Of a stretch of DNA of 64,000 nucleotides, positions 1 through 11,081 are shown in pieces. The translations under genes were made by a program, and so were the position numbers. The first letter of the stretch is position 1; each line of letters starts with the position of its first letter. The notes beneath the pieces are model-generated. The model did not search any database and was not told the DNA's origin. It saw only the letters and a list, made by a program, of their open reading frames with translations. This stretch comes from Candida dubliniensis CD36. Taxonomy: Eukaryota > Ascomycota > Pichiomycetes > Serinales > Debaryomycetaceae. The stretch spans positions 372,001 to 436,000 of the forward strand of contig NC_012865.1 in the NCBI RefSeq assembly GCF_000026945.1, in the 5' to 3' direction.

Positions 1-2
1 CA

Positions 3-380
3 CACCCAAAAATTGTTAAGAAATACACCAAGAAGTTCAAGAGACATCATTCTGACAGATATCACAGAGTCGCTGAAAACTGGAGAAAACAAAAAGGTAT
101 TGATTCATGTGTTAGAAGAAGATTCAGAGGTACCATTCCACAACCAAACATTGGTTACGGTTCTAACAAAAAGACCAAGTTCTTGAACCCAGCTGGTTAC
201 AAAGTTTACTTGGTCAAAAACACTAAAGATTTAGATGTCTTGTTATTACACACTAAATCTTATGCTGCTGAAATTGCTTCTTCTGTCTCATCTAGAAAAA
301 GAGTTGAAATTGTTGCCAAAGCTAAGAAACTCGGTGTTAAAGTCACTAATCCAAAGGGTAAATTGAACTTGGAAGCTTAA
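3..380 (+). CDS. RPL32: 60S ribosomal protein L32 (eL32), 5' end cut off by the window
   Basis: Reading in frame from base 3 to the TAA at 378-380 gives 126 residues, beginning [20 protein letters not shown] and ending KGKLNLEA. This matches eukaryotic eL32 almost end to end; the family is about 130 residues, so only a handful of N-terminal residues lie before the window. The protein is a component of the large cytosolic ribosomal subunit. The open frame runs left off the edge without a stop, so the start and any 5' intron cannot be seen. Codon use is strongly biased towards TTG, AGA, GGT and AAG, as expected for a very highly expressed gene. It converges with the kinase gene to its right. 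Confidence 0.97.
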   Translation, partial: HPKIVKKYTKKFKRHHSDRYHRVAENWRKQKGIDSCVRRRFRGTIPQPNIGYGSNKKTKFLNPAGYKVYLVKNTKDLDVLLLHTKSYAAEIASSVSSRKRVEIVAKAKKLGVKVTNPKGKLNLEA

Positions 381-689
381 AGTAATTGATTTTGATTGTT
401 AATATATATTACATGTATAATTTTTAAACTTTTTTTTTTCAAGTCATATCTCGGGTTTGTCATTTAATAAACGAAAATAAAATAAAAGAATGTTCAACAA
501 ATTGTAAAATCACGGAGAGAATATTCTAAGCTTACAACTGGAAAATAAACTCAATAATAATCTGATAATAAATAATTACATATATGTATAAATAGAAGCA
601 AGAAATATAAAAACAACTTAGACTTCTTCCGTTCGTTTCTGCATCAATCCATGTTACCCCTTTTGTTTCTTTCTCTTTTTCTATATAAA
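381..689. other. Intergenic, 3' ends of RPL32 and PTK2 converge
   Basis: 309 bp between two converging stop codons. It holds A/T-rich 3' untranslated sequence with poly-T and poly-A stretches and candidate AATAAA-like signals on both strands. No gene is seen. Confidence 0.7.
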
Positions 690-3134
690 TTACCTACGGC
701 TTGAGTTGGAAACGTTACTTACTTCAGTATGATGATGCTTTTTTATTTTATACCCCAAATCACACATACCATCAGCACTCAATTGTAAATCCGTAGCGCT
801 CTTTAAGGCAGCTGGTCTCAAGTCAGCCAAAGAGCACATTTCTCCATCCTTTCCAGCAAATACTTGGTCTCTATTTGGTGGCAAACTAATACAAGACTCG
901 GCAGAATCAAGGACTTCTTGCTCTTGCGGTTCATGAGTTAATGATGAAGGAGATGCCACCACAACATCGTCTATAGGCGGTAAAATTTGTAGACCCAGAT
1001 TCTCTGTCTCATCAGGTTGGATATCTGATTCTGATTCGTGCTCAATATCGCTTTCTTCCACTGCTGGTAGACTTGCATTGATTGGGGACGTTGTTTGTGC
1101 TACACGATCAGCTGGTATTGATTGTAATGTTGGAGTGCCAGGTGATAATAAAGACCCAGGCGATGATGGGTGGTCTAATTTAGACTTGGTTCTTGCTGAA
1201 GAACTTTCATTAGAATGTACTGATGAGTTGCTTGGTATTGGCTCATCTGTTCTTGTTATCTTCTGTTGAACATCTTTCAAATCTAGCATACTTCTAAAGC
1301 TTGAGCTGAGACCATTGCTACTTTCATCATGGCTATTGTATCCACTCCCAGCACCGCTTCCAATTGGTCGAGAAGTAAACGTACCTCTTCTAGATGGTGC
1401 CTGTGAATTGTTGACTGAAGAATATCCTGAAACTGAGTGTGTATCAATGTTTTCACCAGTCCCGGGCAACACAAATGGATTTACTTCTTGATCTAGGCTT
1501 TCGTAAATACACATTTCCACAGATTGAAACCAAGGGTCATCAAACAACATATCCATGGTATACCGGGTATTTTCTGAAGGATCACATAATTTCCAAGCAA
1601 CTCTCGAAGCACCATTATTTTCAAATTTGGCTGCCAATTTGAATTCACTCCCAGGACCTCTAGGATACCCTTGATTCGATTTAAAATTATGATGGTCGGT
1701 GCAAAATCTCTTGTGGCTGAACTTGTAATCACGAAACGCATGGTCATTGGGACTTGATTGTTGAAATGGCACGCCACCATAAACCAAACAAAATAGCAAC
1801 ATGCCCAACCCCCAACAATCCATTTTGAATGGGTCATAAGCAAAAGCTTTTATTTCAGTAGCCGATTTTTCTTTCAATAACATGACTTCTGGTGGAGCAT
1901 AAGGAGGGGACCCAACGTACGCTGTAGATAATTTGACAGGACTCGAGAAATCTTCTGGTATTTCATGACCGAATTCACTGACACCAAAATCACACAACTT
2001 GGCCAACCCATTAGCATCAAGTAAAACATTTTCTGGTTTCAAATCACGATGCACTATATCGTGGTCATGAAGAAATTTAACACCATAAGCAATTTGTTTG
2101 AAAAGACAATATTTTTCCACAAGTGGAGTAGATTTCCAACCCGGTTTAACAATGAGTGAAAACAAGTCACCACCACCACAAAACTCCATCACCATCCCCC
2201 AACCTCTAGTTAAATTGGATTGAGATTGAATTCTCAAAATGGCAAATGCATTAACCACGTGTCTTGATATGGCAGCCTTTCTATGAATTTTATATTCCTC
2301 CAGGACTCTTTTATAGAAGTCTTCATCGGTTTCTTTCGACAACAAAGTGAATTTTTTCAAAGCATATAAATCTTTCTTATGGTGACAAGAGTTTATAATC
2401 CGAACATCAGAAGAACCACCGTCACCCAATTTCTTAGTATGAACGTCAATTTCAAAATCCTCTAATAAATTGACGTGTTGTTGATGCAACTCTGCTGGTA
2501 AATAGTCATTGGGACTTGCTACTGGGTTCGATAATACTCTCTCTCCATCATTAACCCCAGAAAGATAGAAACTGGTGTTTTTAGGACGTTCTTGAGTCGC
2601 AGTTTTATTCAAACCATAGGGATTATAAACAATTTTATCTGAATGTGGAGCTGCACTGAGTGGAGAGCTCAAATGGTTTGATGGGACTCGGTGGTTTCTC
2701 AATTGCTGTTTGGCAGCATTCCTAGTATCCAATTGTTGTAAGTGAGCAAATGTTTCTGCCTTGGAAAGAACTTTTCTTCCTGTTGGTGGAACGTGGCCCA
2801 ACCTATCAGAATTACTTCTGCTTCTATTGACAGGTTTTGAGGAAGAATGGGTATTACCATTGGTAGCGGTATCATTATTGTTCTGAGAATCCTGATGATG
2901 ATGATGATTATGATTATTGAGACTGATACCAGATGTCTGGGTTGGATTAGTGTTGCGGCGTTTCAATGATGAGATCGACGGCGTTCTTTTGATTGGTGGG
3001 GTGATGGGTTTGCTTTCCTTATGGAAAAGCTTTGACAAACCAGTATGTGAAGCAGATGCTGTTGAAGTTGTTGATGCAGTGTCTGGTGTCTTGTCTTTTT
3101 TAAAAATATTCCGAATTGAATGTTCCTTTGTCAT
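690..3134 (-). CDS. PTK2: Ser/Thr protein kinase, PTK2/HRK1/HAL5-type (ion and polyamine transport control)
   Basis: This is an 814-residue fungal kinase. Residues 1-225 are Ser/Asn/His-rich and look disordered, with a His tract near 77-80. The kinase domain spans about 230-540: a glycine loop at 237-243 (GDGGSSD), ATP lysine K260 in ALKK, HRDLKPEN at 362-369, DFG at 382-384 and a PPE form of the APE motif near 413-415. A long Ser-rich tail follows. The FYKRVLEEYKIHRKA region and the overall length (S. cerevisiae Ptk2 is 818 residues) favour the Npr1/Hal5 subfamily that activates the plasma-membrane H+-ATPase and polyamine uptake. HRK1 is the main alternative name. My memory of C. albicans order (RPL32, PTK2, SUR7, ATG15) supports PTK2. 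The ATG at 3134 is the first in-frame Met. Confidence 0.85.
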   Translation of the reverse strand: MTKEHSIRNIFKKDKTPDTASTTSTASASHTGLSKLFHKESKPITPPIKRTPSISSLKRRNTNPTQTSGISLNNHNHHHHQDSQNNNDTATNGNTHSSSKPVNRSRSNSDRLGHVPPTGRKVLSKAETFAHLQQLDTRNAAKQQLRNHRVPSNHLSSPLSAAPHSDKIVYNPYGLNKTATQERPKNTSFYLSGVNDGERVLSNPVASPNDYLPAELHQQHVNLLEDFEIDVHTKKLGDGGSSDVRIINSCHHKKDLYALKKFTLLSKETDEDFYKRVLEEYKIHRKAAISRHVVNAFAILRIQSQSNLTRGWGMVMEFCGGGDLFSLIVKPGWKSTPLVEKYCLFKQIAYGVKFLHDHDIVHRDLKPENVLLDANGLAKLCDFGVSEFGHEIPEDFSSPVKLSTAYVGSPPYAPPEVMLLKEKSATEIKAFAYDPFKMDCWGLGMLLFCLVYGGVPFQQSSPNDHAFRDYKFSHKRFCTDHHNFKSNQGYPRGPGSEFKLAAKFENNGASRVAWKLCDPSENTRYTMDMLFDDPWFQSVEMCIYESLDQEVNPFVLPGTGENIDTHSVSGYSSVNNSQAPSRRGTFTSRPIGSGAGSGYNSHDESSNGLSSSFRSMLDLKDVQQKITRTDEPIPSNSSVHSNESSSARTKSKLDHPSSPGSLLSPGTPTLQSIPADRVAQTTSPINASLPAVEESDIEHESESDIQPDETENLGLQILPPIDDVVVASPSSLTHEPQEQEVLDSAESCISLPPNRDQVFAGKDGEMCSLADLRPAALKSATDLQLSADGMCDLGYKIKKHHHTEVSNVSNSSRR

Positions 3135-6100
3135 GGCTGTTGCTAAAATGTATGGGTTTTACAGCAAGGAAAAATAAAAACAAAAAAAGATTAAGCGAGA
3201 TTAGACAAACAGTGTCAGTAGATTGAATATCTCTTGGAGAAAAGGAAAATTGTAAAGTTGTTGGAAATAAGTTAAATCCATAGATTTGGAAAACAGAAAG
3301 GAAGTGAATAAAAGAAAATAAAGAAAATATATATATTATAAATAGAGGATTGGCAATTTGTACAACATTTAGATATGTATATATTTAAATATTTAATTAT
3401 TGCTGAAATATTGATTTAGTTTTGTCTTTTTTTTTTTTTTTGGATTTGGGTTTGAGTTACTAAGTTACTAAGTATAGGAAAAGAAATTAATGAAGACAAG
3501 AAAGAAAGCAAGAAAAAAAAAAAAATAAAAAGAAATTCTCCTGCTTCTTTCGTCCCATTTCTTCCTTCCGTCCTCCCCACTACCACTACTACTACTACCA
3601 CCACACCCCCCCTTCTCTCCTTTTCGCTCATTATTTTTTTGTCGCCCACTTGCAGCGGGAAACTAAATTGTTTCACGGCTTTTTCATATTTTTTTTCTCT
3701 CTCTTCCTTCCTTTACTGCTGTCTATTTCATTGTTTCCACGTTGCTTCTTTCCAACATGGAAATACGGGTTTCAATAACTCCGAAGTTTTTAATCTCATG
3801 AATTCATTTTCTTTACTACATACATATACCCAAGTTTTGTTTATGTGGATTCTCTGTCCTGTTTTAATTTCATATTTAAGGTTTATAAACTCAAATATGG
3901 GCTAAAATAAAACAAACTTAAACTGCACTCCGTTATAACTCTAATGCTAAGTTGATTAAGGGAGAGTGATTGATTACTGTTGTAACAATCATGAGTTAGT
4001 ACAACTGGAATATATGAAAGAAAAGTATAATACTAGAACGGAACAGATAACTAAAAAGAAGAGTTCTGATTATAAAGTTTATCAATAACCTACCGTTTTA
4101 TCCTTTCTTACTTTACGTTTTACTCTTTTTGCAATCAAATTGTTCACATATTGTGCAATTGTTATTCGATTTTGGAATCAATAAAAATCAATAAATTAAT
4201 AATAGGAGTAAAGTATCATGGTACATGCTCCAATGTCCTAAAACCTTTTGCTGTGTTTTAAAAATTACCCATGAAATAAACTTTAATATCAACCAATGAA
4301 AACTGAATAAATGATAAAAAACCCCCAACATAGATGCATTAATTTTTAGATGTTCTGGAATGTTGCTCTAATCTTGGCTGATAAAAAATAAAACAAGAAA
4401 AAAAATAGAATAAAACAAAATGAGAAAATAAGGCGATTCTTGAAATTTAGTCTAAGGCAAGAAAATAATCTATTAAACCTGGAGGTGGAGGAGAAGGAGG
4501 GGAGCAGAGGACAGGCAGCACGGCGGGTTTTACAAGCTGCAGCTGCAGGAGGGTTAGCATCATCCGCTAGTCCCAAACCCACCTATCAACCCACATGTTC
4601 TTCCTATAAATTTGTTTAATAACTTATGATTTGCTTAAGAACATTATTATTATTATAACCTCATACATGTTTTTCATTGGATTGTCTCTATTATATCTGT
4701 ACTTTTAGAAATTAAAAGAGAATGTTCTCAAGTCACATAACGAGGCAATTTCTGTAGTTGATTCACAACTTCTTACCAAAATTTCTTTAAAAAAAAAGAA
4801 TTATTCAAATTCTGTTGTCAATTGTTACAAACTAAAGGAAAAGGAAGAGGGCTTGATAGGGAACAACAGCAATTATGTGTATTTTTTTTTTTTTTGGAGA
4901 GGGCATAGGATCGTTCTTTCAAGTCACAAACTTTATAAATTGAAAGTTTCTTCATTAAACAATGATGAGGCTAACAAGGTAGAAAAATAAATGAATACTA
5001 TTCCATCATCTTTCAAATTACAACTTTTCAATCAAGTTAAATTGTTAGTGGAGGAAGAACTTTATTAATTATCAAGTTTAATTTAATTGAACCAGTTCTT
5101 AACCTATTTACGAATTACCCTCCTTATCAATAATTCAACTGTATTAACTAAATACTAGTTGTTCTGTGTTTTACTTTGAAAAAACCAATCAAATATGTAA
5201 CTAAGAAGGATACTTTGAATCGTCAAGACGGAACTGTGGACCCGGGAAATGTATTATTCGGAGTTTTTTTTTTTTTTTTTGATTTACTTAGCTTCAATTC
5301 GTTCTTTGTTACCTCTTTTTAATTATATAGAATCGACACTTACTTGATTGTACATTAACAGGTTCTTTAATAATGAACATGTTATATAATATATTCTTTT
5401 CGTAAAGTGCTTTCAATTATTGATGATATTACTCTTAATTGAAAGAGGAAGAAGAAGAATTAAATCCCTCATTTGTTGTATTAGTTATTTACTAAATGAT
5501 ACTTTAAATTGTAAGGTTTAATGCAACTCTGTTGTGATGTCAATATGATCAAAGAAATACCACTGGAACAATTTTAAGGTTACTGATCCTATTATCACCT
5601 TAAAGCGAGTTATCATTTGAACTCAAAAGAAAATCGTAACCATTAAATGTGAGAAGTAGGGCATGAATATTATCTTCCTTTTTAAAAATTGATTAACTGT
5701 ACAATATGTGAGTAAGCAAAACATGAATAAAAGTTATAAGAGCTTTAATACTGTTATTTCTTTCTTATCATCTCTCTTTTCCTTTCTTCCCCCTTATCGT
5801 AATCGTCGTCATCACTTCATTATTTTGATAGGTTTTTCAAAACCTTCTTTTGTATTCTTTGTTATCGTATTTTGAAACCATTGTATTCTCCAGATTGTTA
5901 GAGTTTTATTATTGTGACTATTGATTTTCTTGGATTTATTTGGGGGGCGGAAGCCACTCGGGCTCAAAAGGAGAATAGATAACCATCGACAACACTCATT
6001 ACATGCGTTCTCCAAAGTTGGTGTAATGAGTCGGCAATAACCTATATAAATATTTCCCATAATGAATTATACCTAACTGTTGCGTTATGGTATTACTCTT

Positions 6101-6697
6101 CTCTCTTCTAAAGCTGATGATATAATTCTAATGTACACATCGCTATACAACTGCTTTGTTAATATCTACAAGCAATATTTGATTGTCAAATTGAATAAGA
6201 TCATTGAGAATTGTAGTTTGTATTTCTAGACGTGTCTGAGTAGTGTCTATTGATAGGTAGCTCTACTGCATGGTTGACACAATCCACTATTTCCTCCCAA
6301 ACACATTTCCAGGTACGTAGAAGCTTGCAAAGACATACATTTGTGAATGCTATTAAACAATAAATTATTATATTAAAAAAAGGTAGTACTAATAAGAATA
6401 ACAATGAAAAATATATAAAAAAAAAATAGATTATAAAAGTAGAATATGGCAACGTACAAGGGGCAAGAATGGGTAATCGATAAAATTAGTCTCTAAAACA
6501 ATGTAATGATAATTGTAATAAAAATTCTAATAATTGTAATACTGATAATAATAATAACAAATGATGATTTTGATAATAGTAGTAGTAACTTTAATTTACG
6601 AGGACAACTCTGATAAGATGAATGATGTCAAAAACTCAAATTAATGGATCAAACTTGCCCTCACTAAAAGGATAACAAACTAATATTGATTTTTCAA
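3135..6697. other. 3.5 kb gene-poor region between PTK2 and SUR7
   Basis: This is the longest gap in the window. Next to PTK2 (about 3.4-3.7 kb) lies a pyrimidine/purine-asymmetric stretch with T and A homopolymers and ACT/ACC triplets, plausibly the PTK2 promoter. The rest is A/T-rich with short open frames that lack family resemblance or a sensible start. Two patches stand out from the background: a GC-rich island at about 4480-4590 and an inverted repeat at 5994-6031. No tRNA, transposon ORF or LTR pair could be recognised. Confidence 0.6.
5994..6031. repeat. 10-bp perfect inverted repeat with 18-nt spacer
   Basis: ACTCATTACA at 5994-6003 is followed at 6022-6031 by its exact reverse complement TGTAATGAGT. 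It sits in a locally GC-richer patch (about 5940-6050) inside otherwise A/T-rich intergenic DNA. It could be a stem-loop of a small RNA or a dyad operator. Function is unknown. Confidence 0.6.
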
Positions 6698-7510
6698 TTA
6701 TACTGATTCATCATCGGAAACTTTTTGGTTTCTTTTAATTTTGAAGAATCTAATACCGCCAGTATTTTCATCTTCTTTGGTTGGTGGGGCAGCTCTAGTA
6801 AATGAAGATTCATCACCAGCTGGTCCATGAGTTGGTTGAGAATAGTTTCCTTGTTCAGCTTTGACTCTAGCAATGTGTTTTTTATAAGAATTAGAAATGG
6901 TACCAGCAAAAATCAATAACCAACAAATAAGTAAACAAGCAAATGCAGCCCACATAATACCCATTGATTTGGCTCCAATATGAGCATATTTGTTGTCATT
7001 TTTGAAAGCATTCTTGGCCAAAACAACAACAGCAGTTTGCATGGAAGCAAATCCAGCCAAAAATAATAAACCAATGGTAATCAAAAAGATGACAACTTTA
7101 TCAATGATTTCAAAACAGAATCCTAATATGTCAATAATAAAGGCCAATCCACTGAATGCAAGGGCAATAAGACAAAAGGCAAAGGCAAATCTACTTAAAT
7201 AATAATAAGTGTTTTCATTATCAATGAAATCTGTTGGAATATTGTCGGTGGTACCAAAATTATCTTCTGGAGAAAGTGGATAAGCTGGTCCTAATAAACA
7301 ATTGGAATAATCGGCCTTATCACAGACCCCCCAGAATGTCCAAGCACTTCTATCAGCTGGAGCATTCTTAATACCAGAAGTGTCGGCTTCAAGCCAATAG
7401 AATTTGTTTAATGGGAAATGTTTAGATGAACCAGATAATACTGTGAATATCAATAAAAGAACGGTCCCAGCCAAAAAGAAAAGATTGAAAAATGTAAACA
7501 CAACCTTCAT
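6698..7510 (-). CDS. SUR7: Sur7 family eisosome / MCC plasma-membrane protein
   Basis: 270 residues with four predicted membrane segments, roughly at 5-27, 104-128, 135-158 and 185-208. The first extracellular loop carries the Sur7-family signature W57-x2-W60-x2-C63 followed by C71. A charged cytosolic tail of about 60 residues ends the protein. Sur7 proteins mark the MCC/eisosome domains of the plasma membrane; in Candida they are needed for normal cell wall organisation and endocytosis (family knowledge). The length and the MKVVFTFFNL start agree with Candida Sur7. The paralogue Fmp45 is the alternative, but position beside PTK2 and ATG15 favours SUR7. Confidence 0.88.
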   Translation of the reverse strand: MKVVFTFFNLFFLAGTVLLLIFTVLSGSSKHFPLNKFYWLEADTSGIKNAPADRSAWTFWGVCDKADYSNCLLGPAYPLSPEDNFGTTDNIPTDFIDNENTYYYLSRFAFAFCLIALAFSGLAFIIDILGFCFEIIDKVVIFLITIGLLFLAGFASMQTAVVVLAKNAFKNDNKYAHIGAKSMGIMWAAFACLLICWLLIFAGTISNSYKKHIARVKAEQGNYSQPTHGPAGDESSFTRAAPPTKEDENTGGIRFFKIKRNQKVSDDESV

Positions 7511-8987
7511 GTTTCGTGTAATTCTTTATAACTTTAATCAATTAGGGATGAAGTAAGTTGGAAAGGAATTCAAAGATAGAAAGAAAAGCAAAAGAAGGAA
7601 AAGAAAAATAGGAAAGGAAAGAAAGAATAAATAATAAAAAGGAAAATTTGATTAAAAAAAAAAAATCAAGAAAATGGAAGAGGAAGTGGAAGTGGAAGTG
7701 GAATAGCAATTGAACAAGAAATAGTATTTAATAAATAGTAGTAAAAAGTAAAAATAAAATGTGTGTGATGGAAAAAAAAAGAAAGATGATGTGGAATTCC
7801 AATAAGTTTGAAGTGTAAACAAAAGAAAAAAACTAAACACACTAAAAAAAAAAAATACAACTTGTGTTATTTTGAAGGGGAAATAGAATTAAAGTGAGAA
7901 ATTTCAGGGAGCAAACAAATAACAAATAACTCACCCGTGGTAGTGGTAGTAGTAGTAGTAGAAGTATAGTTGTGAAATTGGTGGAATTCTTCTTTCTTCC
8001 TCTTCCTCTTCTTTGTGAAATATGTTTAAAATCCTATTGTTATTTTTTTCTCTTTCAATACTAAGAAAGAAGAATAACCATTCATAATGACTTCATTCAT
8101 AGCCTTTAGTTAATCGAGTCGTGGATCTTTGTACAATTTCGTCAGTTTTTGTAACTGTCAATTATTTGCTTGCTAAAAAAAAAAAATATGGGAATTTGCC
8201 TATTCGGGGCGGTTCACAAACAAAAATAGAAACACCTCTAATAATTCTGACGATGAGAAAATCCCAGTGAGGAAATTTCGAGGTTGATCACGAGAAGCAG
8301 TGCGGCTGTTTCTCTTCTTTCTTGCTGTTTTTGCTACGTCTTCTTCTTTCTTTCTTCTTCTTCCAATATATGATGTAAGCAAAACATCTTTTTGTTGCAA
8401 AAAACAGATCCAACGTATCTAAGCTTTTACTTAATCTCAATAGCTTACCAAAAAGAAATTATTGGAGATTCAGAAACTCCTGAAATCTAGGCTTTTTTTG
8501 TTTTTTTTTCCACCGTCATGTACAGAGCTGCGCTGCATAGCCAGGCTGGGCACAGCAATAACAGCGACAGAGCACACAACACAACTACAAGAACAAAACC
8601 ACCACCACCCAAACTACCAAGTGTGTCTCACTAGAAAAAAAAAACTAGTCATTCAAATCATCAGTTTTGTGGCTCTTTGCACGACTCATAAGTATGTACT
8701 ATAATTAATGATGATTGCTATTTTAACCCGGATCACAATGTACAACTATGATGGGGAAGAAGAAGAAGAGGAGGAGGCTTATGAAACAATAAAGGAGAAA
8801 TATAATCCTGCCATGTCAGTTTGATTACTAAAAATATGAATCGTCCGACAAACTTGCATTCATAATCTCATTACACCTGCCTCAATTGCCTAATTTGATA
8901 AATTAAATCTAGCATTTGGTAAACCGTTTTCAATTTTTCTTCTATGAATGAACTACAAATAAATAAAACTAACATATAAGAACTTTA
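7511..8987. other. Intergenic, SUR7 promoter side and ATG15 3' side
   Basis: About 1.5 kb upstream of SUR7. The first 400 bp are purine-rich on the + strand (AAG/GGA runs) with several poly-A tracts, typical of Candida 5' untranslated and promoter DNA. A GAA/AGG-rich block lies at 8756-8780. The open frames here look like low-complexity by-products and no gene is supported. Confidence 0.6.
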
Positions 8988-10781
8988 CTATCTCCTCTTT
9001 GAGGAACCATCATCATCATCATTATTATCATCGTAGCCCCATTTGGTGCACCATCCATACCATGTTCTCTTTAAGCACTTCTGTGGTGGGTCTTGATCTG
9101 TTGGAGACGCAGAAGAAATCGGCAGTGTTTGTGTTGTCTTGGCAACTGTTGATGTTGAGGTACTGCCACTATTGGTTGAACTGGACTTGAGTGAGGTTTT
9201 TTTAGTAGACATTGTACTCTTGCTGCTTCGTAGCGGATTAGGCAATTTAGGCTCGTCTTTTTCATTATCATCATGAGCTACAAACCGCCAATTAAAACAA
9301 TCTCGACAAGGTGGCAGTGGTACACATGGTGCTGTCTCGTTGTAGGTTAATATTATATCATCGATAACAGTATGGATTCTATGATTCAATAAATTAACAC
9401 TCCAACCTTTGTCGGTTACAACATCGTAGACACATTGTAATCCAGTGTGACATGTAGTTTCCATGGCATACCCTGCTAAATTACAAGTACTTGATGCACC
9501 ATTGCAAACCCCCATATATATAGGATCAGCAGTATTTCCAAAGTGCCAAATGTTTTCCATATGTTGTGGGAGTCCTGGAGGAGAAGGTAAATGCAATCTT
9601 CTTGTGGCTAACATTTCCCCTGGTGCTTCAAATGCCACTGCTGGTAATCCGAATGTTCTACCCAATAAAGATGCCAATGCACCTCCTAATGAATGGCCTG
9701 TGACCCAAATATCTGTCAGTTCTGGAGGGTAAATATCAGTCACATTACGATACAATTCCAAAACTGCTTGATAATATTTGTCTTCTTTTCTCAACTCCCT
9801 CTCTAAACAATCTTGATTACAAGTGTATGTTTTTTCGTAACAATCACACACTGTAGTCCACATATAACTAATTCTTGCACAACAACAAGAAAACAACAAA
9901 TTGTCATTGGTCTTATCGTTACCACCCGTCTCATCACTTCCTCCACCAGGTAATCCTGCTCCTGAAGTACCCTTTATACCAATGACCACGGTTTTGTTAT
10001 CTTTGCTGACAAATACGTGCCCTCTTAATCCAATGTCTTCCCAACCAAAATTAATATCACCATCCTCTCTATTTGGGTCCCAATCTCCCAAATCTATCCA
10101 ATCAGATTTTTTCTTCTCATCGTCATCCTTGGGATATCTGACATAGGCGTTGGATGAAATGGTGGCTAGTGTAACAACAGTATCTCTATCGGTGACATTG
10201 GGCACCTTGATTTCATCATGTATCCAATCTAAATTGATCCGGTTTAGAATCTGGGCATTCCCCTTGATATCTCTAGCATAATTAAGATACGATTCAATAA
10301 AGTTTGGGGTGTTTCTTTCTTTAAGTCTTGTGGCTTCACTATCCGTTTTTCTGAATGGCAACTCAATACTAAAAGGGTTTTTGCCCTTGTGTATTTCTGG
10401 CCAATCTGACTGTTGATAAATTTCATCTAAATTGTCTGATTTAATGGTCTCTTCCAAACCAGGTTCCAGTAATTGTTGGGTGAGTGTTGTGAAATATGGC
10501 TCATGCTTAGCCAAGTATTCAGGTGTGATGTCTAGTCTTCTGTGTAGTCTATAGTTTTTAGGTCCAGTCCCATGATGGAATATATGCTTTAACTGTAGGG
10601 TATCATGATCGTTGGTCAAAGTTTGTTGTTCTACTCGTAGCTTGTTTTGCATTTGTAATATTTGTGTCTGTGTTATGAATATAAATAGGACGGCAACTGT
10701 GATAACCCCAACCACAAACTTATAAATTATCCGTGTCCAACAGGTTCCCCTTTTGACCTGTTTATTCTTTTCTAATGTCAT
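8988..10781 (-). CDS. ATG15: Atg15-type vacuolar phospholipase/lipase (autophagic body breakdown)
   Basis: 597 residues. One N-terminal signal-anchor helix lies at about 19-40 and the rest is luminal, as expected for a type II protein delivered through the multivesicular body pathway. The class-3 lipase serine motif GHSLGG is at 362-367 with nucleophile S364. It is followed by Asp in NTADPIYMG and His in LNHRIHTVID, completing the triad. Cys-rich stretches (CCCAR, CDCYEKTYTCNQDC) match Atg15. Atg15 digests the membranes of autophagic and multivesicular bodies in the vacuole. The C-terminus carries a Ser/Thr-rich linker and an acidic Asn/Asp run. It starts at ATG 10781, the first Met in frame. 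Confidence 0.95.
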   Translation of the reverse strand: MTLEKNKQVKRGTCWTRIIYKFVVGVITVAVLFIFITQTQILQMQNKLRVEQQTLTNDHDTLQLKHIFHHGTGPKNYRLHRRLDITPEYLAKHEPYFTTLTQQLLEPGLEETIKSDNLDEIYQQSDWPEIHKGKNPFSIELPFRKTDSEATRLKERNTPNFIESYLNYARDIKGNAQILNRINLDWIHDEIKVPNVTDRDTVVTLATISSNAYVRYPKDDDEKKKSDWIDLGDWDPNREDGDINFGWEDIGLRGHVFVSKDNKTVVIGIKGTSGAGLPGGGSDETGGNDKTNDNLLFSCCCARISYMWTTVCDCYEKTYTCNQDCLERELRKEDKYYQAVLELYRNVTDIYPPELTDIWVTGHSLGGALASLLGRTFGLPAVAFEAPGEMLATRRLHLPSPPGLPQHMENIWHFGNTADPIYMGVCNGASSTCNLAGYAMETTCHTGLQCVYDVVTDKGWSVNLLNHRIHTVIDDIILTYNETAPCVPLPPCRDCFNWRFVAHDDNEKDEPKLPNPLRSSKSTMSTKKTSLKSSSTNSGSTSTSTVAKTTQTLPISSASPTDQDPPQKCLKRTWYGWCTKWGYDDNNDDDDGSSKRR

Positions 10782-11081
10782 GGTTAATAAGATTTTATTA
10801 TTTGCTAATTGAAAGGAAATGTATAAGCTAAAGAATAAAAATATAGTTATGATAGCGAAACAATGTAAAGATGCAGAAAAGAAGTGAGCAATGTTATCGG
10901 CTTCTCTTTTGCTCTACGGATTTCTTTTCCCTCTGTCCAGATCATGACCTAATTTTTCTGTGGATCCCCAAAAAAAAAAAAATGTTGGGGTCGTGGCAGC
11001 GACAGAAGAAATAGCGCCGTTGATAAGAGCTGCCATTGATCATTGAAAACAACCTCCGATAATTTCAAATGTCTATTAAAT

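Noticed and set aside
4346..4582. 78-codon frame on the minus strand
   Set aside because: Starts with a non-ATG codon and is half poly-Phe/Leu from an A-rich strand.
5812..6060. 82-codon Cys-containing frame on the minus strand
   Set aside because: ATG-start but no similarity to any family and probably chance; kept only as host of the inverted repeat.
3178..6690. Possible LTR or transposon in the long gap
   Set aside because: No TG...CA-flanked long direct repeats, reverse transcriptase or transposase frames were seen.
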